A stretch of 64,000 nt of DNA, from contig NZ_PYLP01000010.1 in the NCBI RefSeq assembly GCF_003024675.1, forward strand, positions 388 to 64,387. The letters are read 5' to 3'. The DNA is from Faecalibacillus faecis. GTDB lineage: Bacteria; Bacillota_I; Bacilli_A; Erysipelotrichales; Coprobacillaceae. Under the pieces are notes generated by a model that saw only the letters and a program-made list of their open reading frames with translations, ran no database searches and was not told where the DNA came from. Shown piece after piece: positions 15,501-21,031 of the stretch (positions are counted from its first letter, which is position 1; every line of letters starts with the position of its first letter). Position numbers and translations under genes: made by a program.

Positions 15501-18500
15501 TCAATATGATATTTGGGTTGGACCAATTGTTAATGAAAATGACAAGTGTGTTTTAAAAACAAATGATGATGGTTCACCATGTCTTCCTAATCCAAATGAT
15601 TTAAAGAATGAACAATATGCGCAAATAATTGCTAGTAATGATGATACAGAAAAACAAAAATATTTTGTTAAATTATCTGATTTAAAAGCATATCTTCAAT
15701 CTGTCGATGAAGATGAACAAGAAAAATTGACAAAAGGTATACGTGCTATTTGGCTTCAAATGAAAGATGAATATACAATTCAACCAGCAGGACGTTTGGA
15801 AATGTCTTATACAATGCATGCACCACAAAATGTAAAAAAATATGTTGGTAATGTGAAAGTTGATAGTTCATCCAATACTTCAACGAATGCACAAATTAGT
15901 GCAGCTGTAAAAGATATTGTTGGATGGAATTCATTCCTTTCAAGAGCATATTCTCTTGCTAATAGTAAATATGAAAATGATGAATCAGCTATTGCAGGTG
16001 TTTATATTGATGCCCCAAGTGAAAGAGGTTATATTGGAAGTTATGTTTGGCAAGATGTCAATTATGATGGAAAAGTTAATGAAGGTACTTATGAAGATAC
16101 TCATGGTATTGGAAGAAAACTTCTAAAAGATGGTACAGCTAAATATGATTTAGATGGTGATGGTAAAAAAGATGATCCAGGTATTGATGGTGTTAAAGTT
16201 GAATTATTAACTGAACATGGGCGACCAGCGAATAAAGAAGGAGACGCTATTAGAATTGATGACAAGGGAAGATATGTCCTTGTTGATGATGAAACAGGTA
16301 AAGATTTATTAGCTGATGAAGGTTCTTCTACGGAACGTCCTCGTTATTCAACATCTGGTCCAGCTACTTATACAACTGAAAAAGATTACTATGGTAATAA
16401 AGGTTACTTCGTATTCTCTAACTTAAAACCAGGTAAATATAATTTACGTTATACGTTACCTGATGAATATAAAGATTATTCAATTACGACAAAAGAATTG
16501 AATACAGATAATGCTTTAACTCCAGTTGTTATCTATCGTGATGGTAAAGTTGTTTATGATAAACAAAATCAAGCATCAGCACAACAAAAAGCTTATGCAG
16601 TTAAAGAAGGAACACTTGTTGCTCAAACTGGTCAAAGTATTCAAGTAGATGCTGTTGTTGAAGATGAAGGTCATCAAGCTTATGACGAAAAAGCAATGGG
16701 TTATAACTTAGGTGTTGGACGTACTAATCTTTATAAAGGTACAACTTGGTTAGATGAAACGGAAGAAAATGGTGAATATATTATTGAAGGTCAAATGGAT
16801 TATCCAAAAGCAGAAAAACGTTTAGGAAAGATTAAGGTTGAGGCTTATGAAGTTGATCCTAAAACATCTAAACCAATAAGTGATGAACCTGCTACTGATG
16901 CTGATGGAAATAAAGCAAGCTCTGTAACAAATGTTAAAGATGGTGGTGACTTAAAAGCTGGTGAATATCAATTCAGATTAGTTCCTGGTAAGACGTATAT
17001 TATCAAGGCAACAAACGAAAATGCGACACCATTAAAAGCAACAGCACCAATTTATTCACAAGATCCTACAAAGGATACGGGATATAACGATTTATTATTA
17101 CGAGGTGGTAAACTTATCACAAATCAATTTGATGTTCCTTATATCGTTGGTGATAAGATTGCTGGTTGGGAAAATTATTCTGATGAGCATACTATTGATT
17201 TAGGATTTGTTAATGCGGCAAGAGGATTCATTGGAGAACTTGTATGGGATGATAAAGACTACGATGGTATTCAAAATCCTGACGAAGATCCATTAAAAGA
17301 TGTAACAGTAACTCTTGAACAATATTATTACAAAGATAGTAAATGGCATAAGTTATCTGATACGAAAGATGTTCAAACAAATGCTGCAGGTGCTTATAAA
17401 TTTACAGTAAGTACTTATTATGGAGATGGAAATAACAGTTATTTGGCTGGCTATAAAGTTCGTATTGATCGTGATAAGAATAAAGACTTATTCAAGAAAT
17501 ATGCACCAACATTTAAAGATAAAGAAACAAATGGTAAACAAAGTGATTTAGATGAAACATCTAAAAACAATAATTCTTATTATCTTACAGATGATGTCGT
17601 TGTTATTGCTAGTGAAGTAGGTGATACAACACAAGTTGGAAATTCGGTTGAATGTGGTGGAATAAATTACGATTTAGGTAATGCTGAAACTAAGAACTTC
17701 GATGCTGGATTTAAAGATTATGAATCTGGTAAGATTGACGGTATTGTTTGGTTAGATACTAATTATGATGGTATTCGTGATACTAATGAAAAGATTGCAG
17801 ATAAAGATAATTTAACTGACAATGAAAAATTACTTGAAAAAATTAAAGCTCAAATCAAAGGTTACTATTATGATGAAGGTAAATGGCATGATGCAAGTGC
17901 TAGTGGTGCAAAAGTTCAATGGACTGTAGATGATGTTAAATTAAAATTAGCGGACGATGGATATTATCACTACACATTTAAAAATTTACCAACTGAATTA
18001 CAAGACAATAATGGTAATACATACTTAATGGGTTATAAAGTGACATTAGATGAAAAATCAATTGATAAAACATTAAAACCAACATTAAGCTATCAAACAA
18101 CTTCTGATCAAGATAGTGATTTGGTTAAACGAAGTGGTAACTATGCATTAATGAAAAAAGATGATTATGTTATTACAGCTAAAAAATTATCAGATACAGA
18201 TGATAAACATAAAGGTACGCTTAAAACAGTAGGTGACAATACTTATGATTTATTACAACATCAAAATATAAATAATTATGATGCTGGATTAACAGGTATT
18301 GAAACTAGTGCTATTAGTGGTCAAGTATGGATTGATCAAAACTATGATGGTATTCAAAATACTTATGAAAAATCATTAAAAGGTATCAAGGTTAAATTAG
18401 TTCGTTATCTTGTAACAAAAGTTGACGGAAAACTTAATTATGTAAAAGATAATACTTATACTGAACCAATAGTTACGACAAGTGATAAAGGAAGATATAG

Positions 18501-20988
18501 ATTTGATAACTTGGAAGATTCTCCAAATAATGATTCAGAATTATATGCTTATCAAGTTGTTATTGATCCTAATGATGCCGATAATAAAACTATCTTAGAA
18601 GATGAAAATACTCGTTTAGGTATTACAAAATATCATCAAGGTGATAATGATAAGAAAGATAGTGATTGGTCTAATGATGGAACATTAATAGATAATAGCG
18701 GTAAATACTTGATCTTATTAAATAAAGCTAATGATAATACTCCAGATGAAAACAATGTTTTAGGATATGATATTGTTAAAGGTAAAGCCTATGAAGATGT
18801 CAATGCAGGTGCAACACCATATCAAAACGCTAAGATTTTAGGTAATATCTTTGATGATAAAGATTATGATGGTTTAAATACTAAAGATGATGAAGGTAAA
18901 GAAAATGTTGAAGTTAATTTAAATCGTTATCTTGTTACAAAAGATAGTGATGGAAAATTTGTTTATAACGAAGATCAAAGCTTCAAAGAACAAACAACTC
19001 CAACAAATGCAAAAGGAGATTACTCATTTGATGATTTACCTACAAATGGATATGTTACAGATCCAAATGATCCAACTAAACGTACACAAGTAATCTATGC
19101 TTATGCAGTTTCAGTCAAAGGCCTTCCTAGTGATTATGTTGTAACAAAATATCATAAAGGTAAAGATGATGCTCGCGATAGCAATATTGACCCACAAGAT
19201 TCACAATATACTTTAAAAGATAAATCCGGTAATCCATATATTATCTTGGCTAAGAAATCAGATGATGATAAATTAGCTCAATATCTTGATGGATATGATT
19301 TAATTGAAAATAAAAATAAAGATAATTATGATGGTGGTATTACGAAATATCACAGTGGAATAATTAGCGGTACAATCTTTGATGATAAAGATTACAATGG
19401 ATTATTAGGAAAAGATGATAAAGGATATCAAGGTATCAATGTTATCTTGAGTCAATATCAAAAAGTTGGAGATGAATACTTCCTAACTGGTATGATTGAT
19501 TCAGTTGAAACTGATGAAAATGGTAAGTATACATTTAGTAATATAGCTACTTATGGTACAAATGAAGAAGGCGAAAGAGTTCTTTATGCATATCGTGTAA
19601 CTCTTGATGAAGATTCACTTCCTGAAGGTTATGGTGTCACAAGATATCGTGTTAATGATAAAGATGAAAGTAGTAAGCTTTCTTCTAAAGACTATGAATT
19701 GATTACTAATAAAGAAAATCAATTTAAAGATAGTACAGAACCATATATCATCATGGCTGAAAAGACAGATGATGATTCTATACCATACAACATTGAAGGT
19801 TATGATATTGTTGGTAATAACTCTATTAAACACTTAAATGGTGGTATTACAAGAATTCAAACAGGTTCTATTTCTGGTAAGATCTTTAATGATGATGATT
19901 ATGATGGATTATCTACTAAAGATGATAAAGGATTTGAAGGTATTGAAATTAGCTTAAAACAATATTATCTAAAAGATAATGAATATGTTTTAACTGATAA
20001 AGAATTTACTTGTAAAACAACAAGTGATGGTTCATATAAATTCGATCAATTACCTACAAATGGAATTGAAAATGATGAACATGTTATTTACTACTATAAA
20101 GCCTTTGTTAAGATAGACACTTTACCTAGTGGTTATGCAATAACGAAATATCATGTTGGTAAAGATGATACAAAAGATAGTGATTTATTAAGTGAATCTG
20201 GTGAATTATTAGGGAAAGATCAATATATGGTTTTAGTTGATAAAGCTGATAAAGATAATGTACAAAGTATTGTAAATGGTTATGATATTATTACTGCTAA
20301 GGATATTAAATACTTAGATGGTGGTCTTACTTCTTATAATCAAGGTACAATTGAAGGTACATTATGGATCGATGCTAATAGAAACGGAATCATTGATAAA
20401 AATGAATCTTATCTAAGTCATCAAAAGATGATATTAAAAGGTTACTATTATAAATACAATCAATGGATAGAAGAAAGTTCATTAGATAGTGAAGTAGAAA
20501 CAGATGAAAATGGTAAGTATAACTTCAGTCATTTAGCAACTACAATTACTAAAGATGAACAAACTTATTTAACAGGATATCAAGTATCACTTGATGCACT
20601 TCCTAAAGATAAGAAAATTACTGAATATCTAAAGAATAATGGTAAAGATGATAGTAAGCTTAAAGATGAAGATTTACGTTTGATTTATACTCAATATGAA
20701 AAAGATGGATATCTTATCGTAGCTGATCGTTTTGATGAAGACAATATCAATAATCAAAGCTCTAATTATGAAGGATACAACGCAATTAAAGCAATTGATA
20801 TTAAAAATATGAACGCAGGATTCTATGATCCAGATAAACCAGTTATGACTGGTAATCCAATCATTCAATTATTACAAAGAATTAAAACAGGAGATAATGT
20901 TTCTATTATGGGATATGTTCTTCTTGGATTGATTTCTTGTGGAATTATTGTATTGATTGTATTTAAAAAACGTAAAGACAATGAATAA
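568..20988 (+). CDS. Giant secreted surface protein with SdrD-B-like repeats, 6806 residues
   Basis: One uninterrupted frame of 20.4 kb. The start at 568 is chosen over an upstream in-frame ATG at 532 because AGGAGG lies nine bases before it and it places a signal peptide (basic MNTVKNKMRRIMKKM, hydrophobic core, cleavage near VFAAG) at the N-terminus. Residues ~40-5150 have no family I can name; the stretch is rich in N, D, K, Y and T, looks all-beta and repeatedly uses a strand of the type P-G-x-x-L/I-x-I before a new module (near residues 2457, 2982, 4173, 4791 and 5072), as in long Ig-like adhesins. Dockerin-like D-x-D-x-D-G loops occur (for example YDLDGDGKKDD). Residues ~5154-6750 are nine SdrD-B-like repeats. 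The C-terminus has RIKTGDN, a membrane helix and the tail KKRKDNE, so a wall-anchored or membrane-held fibrillar adhesin is inferred. No sortase gene is in the window. Stop overlaps a terminator. Confidence 0.85.
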   Translation: MNTVKNKMRRIMKKMISMVITLAMLVQYLPVNWLQDVFAAGTKPVSVSFLNSGANLKPAGDGNYLMSTGNPMTMNVNLNPNWNTNEGYALNPKIKITLPWFYYDEKGILVSTPKPEEVYAKNPNVKFIGGIEAKAEQSGSWYTETPAADNGYVWGSDHPAGTQDGAFRRSSLEVSAASSVHFNTKTTFNITFQFFTLDENNSIPENASVPVSIGASYENFVDSSGNTSAGYSIIPGNKPKNGEDETDVRTINIINSNLEWETSVKPVSMPVLWDKYNYGVYEVDINNTSKDSKSSIDHYGFVLNVPSYTFNEQKGVLDQDMMAWKYNSSGQLEANSDISDNAKSGEFGGKYNEGGALIWDVTNKNMDNFDLDTFASANESEFKYSYVQSGEIGVRVGTSNDSNGSLTSGESRKYYIAVPYANNFGNALTQKVILTQTIYFGGRDLAWSKKEDATFELKKQNTSFTHKKYLIDNKDNQVQEKNVAIGKEFSYYLGGFRNTSNTPVFDAYTIDSLPDEFNVTSLAIELNDGEMLENWFKADETTKNVDLSSIIVLKFTNKKDNSEKWITLNELGISVIKEGNKYKLENIDKKLEDYLEKHNDLEFARNIKFEFKHRIEINESFNGRIVVTGTGKYLLDYTNKLNTTFVQWSWSPYTTADSEGPHYVKTNKNVDTEATAVAKSERADPQITGYGVLHKDNNTDDINSSKNDAGEYYQPVSLADTNTAIRYSLGNNNESYMIPAEFTVSELLKAKDDTNKVFVGLKASSVYLSPDLVSNSKIKSITFTDVDGTEIIVGYDEIASYIKPDKSIKVPESLWENYDSKKPITRLSGIKINFEEFSGKVDNKNDRAYVEINGTPNSTGEYRFDGRFTTKYGDYPGLTGKVSENEVTSAAILVVQRINPTIEASAHYGNNQKNDVNDPQDAPNKSSKVDIQNPTYYQFKIGNASDSIAKNVNLTFDLMSVTDVSKDKSKPKIKGFDTEKLVIEKNYTESMTIKKIEFFEYGQTTDDTAKWSVSANKLSQYIDDDGNIVITKDAYENLKLKRIRYIRIVADEFKNNIKDDKLAVVKIYGNTDAYNNYYKDKRLEASLFFEPIGEFYNKEDTLKESAAFSVESRYLDIHNDVYQENVTSEKIDDKTNTDKGKQTLGIPYSRDFTYRVTSWNDGKSVLDDVKTEITLPPYDSDNGGYHTKSVVIYENLLQQYKNFNGDNTFDKVVFTQKSPLVTAIFVKPEITMTYDDDKHQLICGDQKYTAKNGKFTLSVDDVTENGNQLESITLYGRNFILSKDKENVKPYVEINGWSDIDIGKDNIITTTATNYLDGMEEDANADYRITSNDTANAYHSKLYYDTTIVAGYNDNDSTERFTRVSTPREHVRNYGPETRDNSELEIGYKGLGSYSVDFRQYLQVGSEKIDSGMYSQDHGGMSYIKPTSFNTAANIKMDVDLPSDKFDAYYLRINNRVKNYIKQIVVTRQNGDQYIINSKDLEKRFNASSTDYGRINLLQSGENFTKDDNMLSDEKTDYYKSPKSSYTANNPIVKATIELKINQSATKEENGETVANIPDYGTWWDDSVDDTKYMFEFAGRFYDTGNAKASVSSTVTIGGEENGGNTSSKIRTSEGSSSANRGTNDWSYKNRYEYWTYSGGWGTDYYKADHLYSENYVIVVRDYDRISKGATTNATNDYNIKAEIGSDNQYYINFFRKTRCDVYDGRYRNEDMYESGSGPWYYQDPDDWDNKVSYSDHVDIVDTLGLIQNDPTYEYEGTLTTGLKFHKEIVNYFKDNDAIELTLGKGKTSTEQHQASNQTIITLKKSDLKQDGDYYTIDFDNSNDKASDDGTKLELKNGILHLEKYQYVLKFKAKLYDIQGNGEYNSEVKDEYYHYKDANGQVQKGVDQFNLTDKDIVVKVVPYMVYENNQTKIDQATNTATTQTYLDPRPDNANENIMDGSSRKPRKDSAYIMGYRIRFYAGYAIDSLGASPIDTKAAVSEDPDTNKRNITEYITDTNGNTYDMINNKKHKVTQNKTPTNAQFGVKIFNQYVADTSNLENRPARIKKLTTTDTMNTYYRMRNLYIPTQWIYKENGTSGTKGTDNGQWFKLSKLTFNINGNKVTFTPENVDGEMVLKLAPGSALQVQEIKLNTKKTVNGQECYVINIEDFVRQNKKAGTSYLIHETNGLAQVKINNFNLTFAATNPNFKDGKSVMDNGQYLTSTKANNDEYSYFYDGTYVDRTLKDFEDDEWTNDSVPTFGKKGNDYSPSSNYTDTSNRDVSNRIDFNSISSVDNNADTFHVTNNSKATDYYRLRNAVAILTPNLTKERTLADGNKVFAYDKDSNEETNKNFNPKQLEVDQNHLMPYDYVEYTLTSGNHSAAELPLERNHMTFTVGEGQQIVGWELISAEGIKNGNTQDTITDKDISAKLTGDDSSETLDNVKAKKDYSIKKNSDGTKEDSRYRTIKFVVGDEGTQMKPGQSIKIRIITQLVDDFTNSKDDDTFEGKTVNAHAYIYAENKHSYGQYAIDGYDQTKYVTGTTGSTYPHYYCSNSADDQKIEGPIYYYRYHDSDNYTSRVDSNVKFYNNTALGITYNFDHNDREFDSQGATLNISNIKNDTMHFIDKQTVTVNFLEYKNNTTYQGFILDKIPTVSKTFAGKGDIYYPDQFITQVGGEDKVDNILVEYTKDDPNTSDAKWTTASYKESISDIHEIKGIRWTYFNVPSGYHSDTNVYSEEIKFADVTLKGQAHYEDIRTNTDKQNKKQRNDIYNSHDTATISHYKDHSETKDVMIGDSEEKDYVVNRDVTLNEVKEATKGVYRESPQVILHPQVFDESNSGIATEAYDPTNTHDDQQKIGYRPNETYWQKISLVNQEMLDSSGTQNNRQGRLIDPTIYDKIPEDYVTVEEDSLNFKWTDKNGNDIQGNYHIVPAVVEKNANQYDYGGKMIYRKSTSVKKSWKRIYGTDGMKAFDDLDTSEDYTLKTNYTVKTYRILDENNKPITMELGDRLTIYYKLKAKEDNLPMVYVDEDRDVTTKNDQHPAYFPRVGEYYQYSEDGYWGYYGYAYPFSYQSGSIADDTHYRAIQNSNIQMDMDYLLHDVGVSGKPNNDPNDESIKRDNIDNWEFLKDSIVYIPGDGSHIGEYENQRYGGGNNTLADYDISSAYYSQKTSYVPVQGDPDDTLPNYGDDKTKATSLKGSDKIERDWYEKVVKKRTIANKKYNSSENENWGSSAPIVWGENRLHLQKAWLVSASEFMDATLQADGTLKDNDPNKEHRTYEATTGDGLGTDRASNPNYYVYDNYYTYSHTRNEVHSLVDDNYEVGLEYNEEFTTKLQALNYGDWDLSRGVEFTYTMPRGIEPLIFAKDGTTIDKNKLKAEILKSVNGVNVQNNNNIRTEEVNESYDTISVDDIDIEVLQKPDSGSYSYQAPSTCQDPQFKDSKKSDYETGNDTSPWVLKITVKKNLQKWFNRHSESGYKLNVYIPSKVVCTNEDEEWFDRLQTKPCADNEDYYYYQILDYDHFEGTTKENMKNNQRFGMDYMWYRGDGYGWNGNFFTNPNYYYYNGSPNTPYVDGYNIQNQEVTISEKNGIKTAKATNNDADYGDANCIERYSQTGTRAVMRKPLLRQWTTTGKDDTTGQSLSDYYLDTEGTTSKLNIHVENKYYWDSLGTNYERYYNDGVNYAECTKEKHSYATDGGGRGTYSLPVITNILPYGIAPVGTDSANKSDIYSTNNSQNDSRTLNWKLLDLDGNELTNEQNSYDVKVTYEKIVRKTSAGEVVRDENGKAVTEGRYVVRFYPKKGADTKIVSGEGRTFSFDTFVYSSPKVNTKFGDNKDLQDTYETNYTYLSSTIHGFKALTDESIEENPYTVGSNAHNLYFDTNKNSNGEYVSLDDRHDAIQITDVINKQKRVYGKIPNRTIKDKVTDETHYVIGQGMKEVFENEDTYNLEDYTKQKIDGIDQVIRDNLMLSEKQRDFNMNNSNVHEDYTKDDYTHVNSNIPDRAYVNTIKIRTRQPNLTVENFVSSTSDDEGKNTPCKDSDGNDVQAGSVEYTDKKFDYGDDVWYSAKLANKADSTDYAHQGSVAHSRFVFSFHLPKAVSVTDLPDFNTASDHWDQFRGDDFVIEIEHADGSKTSVTPSQLKDSGFGIRIINKQYRPTSPTKNHTGQIVTYEVTTPKTDEFSDYSSFVNGEKPAGYLASGDTLILKIRTRIDNKEETGIDPSDKNSVDVWTGYYSEVYSTLHTSNGEYIVTNDGNIYDKKDGNIYDSQGKKVNISNSDINYDGYSFNEASIISHEKSFTKQLNMTWLDKEVSDSNDKTEEDGSITKGNDYDQDGDLNEDFAYSSSASISILKPKATTRIDTSQLRKQVNDLDAEVAVIDDAHVKSSDLMYMRLTEAVNNSAKLNQFVTSMSIPYRGTDTATSKPATMNDTEMETEIQEIRTGSWEIPKDIENYDLYKSYLKVYMYAYLVDDPWKESGVINPNENLQNWVLIGNKDGYALEENAKISQTDVPAGKYIYQLNWVVKMEGFTDDTGKRYSESNAAINYPVPVGLRLNTTGKDNKGVDQLDPDRENISKDIMHDDGVVNNCAYVSVITGPKNSSDGIAKHVNYFATTYGKYDDYKYSSISTRCRAGFYIDPELPTLEIELDQAYYRATLKKDASGKHKSYYSWDYNNTLIDDTTSKVLKYRVSMNNKKKNKDQGITDEDNATNPNITVALPYDENLDTNKLKYVSFDRNASSSVQPSDYLNDYYTSIDEGLDSKAPLWTWYIVNEDGSIADPSPVKPIQATDETPLVKMKSIAASRKEKNKILNFYFTGQLKPGQSLKVEIMVPVERMNSNAISAELLRCKGYIFKKGAFRTYMPDQGNSNASAYEYDSQDVNENKRYNDAALTKMTAAIGFSQTEALGQSKLVDTELEPNVTSRPAAVNEGGDYTFKVSSTSLSDTSAYKYTNNVIYDVLPYDNDYYAYQINDDNKVKRNSKWNGWLNLDSIKLKDVTNGNETTVENDQYDIWVGPIVNENDKCVLKTNDDGSPCLPNPNDLKNEQYAQIIASNDDTEKQKYFVKLSDLKAYLQSVDEDEQEKLTKGIRAIWLQMKDEYTIQPAGRLEMSYTMHAPQNVKKYVGNVKVDSSSNTSTNAQISAAVKDIVGWNSFLSRAYSLANSKYENDESAIAGVYIDAPSERGYIGSYVWQDVNYDGKVNEGTYEDTHGIGRKLLKDGTAKYDLDGDGKKDDPGIDGVKVELLTEHGRPANKEGDAIRIDDKGRYVLVDDETGKDLLADEGSSTERPRYSTSGPATYTTEKDYYGNKGYFVFSNLKPGKYNLRYTLPDEYKDYSITTKELNTDNALTPVVIYRDGKVVYDKQNQASAQQKAYAVKEGTLVAQTGQSIQVDAVVEDEGHQAYDEKAMGYNLGVGRTNLYKGTTWLDETEENGEYIIEGQMDYPKAEKRLGKIKVEAYEVDPKTSKPISDEPATDADGNKASSVTNVKDGGDLKAGEYQFRLVPGKTYIIKATNENATPLKATAPIYSQDPTKDTGYNDLLLRGGKLITNQFDVPYIVGDKIAGWENYSDEHTIDLGFVNAARGFIGELVWDDKDYDGIQNPDEDPLKDVTVTLEQYYYKDSKWHKLSDTKDVQTNAAGAYKFTVSTYYGDGNNSYLAGYKVRIDRDKNKDLFKKYAPTFKDKETNGKQSDLDETSKNNNSYYLTDDVVVIASEVGDTTQVGNSVECGGINYDLGNAETKNFDAGFKDYESGKIDGIVWLDTNYDGIRDTNEKIADKDNLTDNEKLLEKIKAQIKGYYYDEGKWHDASASGAKVQWTVDDVKLKLADDGYYHYTFKNLPTELQDNNGNTYLMGYKVTLDEKSIDKTLKPTLSYQTTSDQDSDLVKRSGNYALMKKDDYVITAKKLSDTDDKHKGTLKTVGDNTYDLLQHQNINNYDAGLTGIETSAISGQVWIDQNYDGIQNTYEKSLKGIKVKLVRYLVTKVDGKLNYVKDNTYTEPIVTTSDKGRYRFDNLEDSPNNDSELYAYQVVIDPNDADNKTILEDENTRLGITKYHQGDNDKKDSDWSNDGTLIDNSGKYLILLNKANDNTPDENNVLGYDIVKGKAYEDVNAGATPYQNAKILGNIFDDKDYDGLNTKDDEGKENVEVNLNRYLVTKDSDGKFVYNEDQSFKEQTTPTNAKGDYSFDDLPTNGYVTDPNDPTKRTQVIYAYAVSVKGLPSDYVVTKYHKGKDDARDSNIDPQDSQYTLKDKSGNPYIILAKKSDDDKLAQYLDGYDLIENKNKDNYDGGITKYHSGIISGTIFDDKDYNGLLGKDDKGYQGINVILSQYQKVGDEYFLTGMIDSVETDENGKYTFSNIATYGTNEEGERVLYAYRVTLDEDSLPEGYGVTRYRVNDKDESSKLSSKDYELITNKENQFKDSTEPYIIMAEKTDDDSIPYNIEGYDIVGNNSIKHLNGGITRIQTGSISGKIFNDDDYDGLSTKDDKGFEGIEISLKQYYLKDNEYVLTDKEFTCKTTSDGSYKFDQLPTNGIENDEHVIYYYKAFVKIDTLPSGYAITKYHVGKDDTKDSDLLSESGELLGKDQYMVLVDKADKDNVQSIVNGYDIITAKDIKYLDGGLTSYNQGTIEGTLWIDANRNGIIDKNESYLSHQKMILKGYYYKYNQWIEESSLDSEVETDENGKYNFSHLATTITKDEQTYLTGYQVSLDALPKDKKITEYLKNNGKDDSKLKDEDLRLIYTQYEKDGYLIVADRFDEDNINNQSSNYEGYNAIKAIDIKNMNAGFYDPDKPVMTGNPIIQLLQRIKTGDNVSIMGYVLLGLISCGIIVLIVFKKRKDNE
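16027..20830 (+). repeat. Nine SdrD-B-like domain repeats inside the giant surface gene
   Basis: Each unit opens with G-x-I-x-G-x-V/I-W/F-x-D-x-x-Y-D-G and a following acidic N/K-rich loop. The openings fall at nt 16027, 16738, 17224, 17728, 18310, 18829, 19357, 19864 and 20344 (residues 5154, 5391, 5553, 5721, 5915, 6088, 6264, 6433, 6593), a period of about 160-195 residues after the first, longer unit. Units six to eight share the near-identical core DDKDYDG or a one-residue variant followed by L and KDD, so they look recently duplicated. SdrD-B domains in staphylococcal Sdr proteins bind calcium and form rigid stalks; the D-x-x-Y-D-G loops here fit that. Confidence 0.8.
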
Positions 20989-21016
20989 ACCATGAAGTTA
21001 TCTTCATGGTTTTTCT
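20987..21016 (+). terminator. Intrinsic terminator after the giant gene
   Basis: A perfect eleven-pair stem (AAACCATGAAG with its complement) around a TTAT loop, followed by a T run. The stem starts inside the TAA stop codon. The next gene starts only 16 bases later, so it is probably read from leakage or from a promoter inside the giant gene. Confidence 0.8.
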
Positions 21017-21031
21017 TTAAAGGAGTTTGTT

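Noticed and set aside
16027-20830. Regular ~510-base repeats taken as a CRISPR array
   Set aside because: The repeats are diverged protein-coding domains in one open frame, with no short identical repeats and unique spacers, and there are no cas genes.
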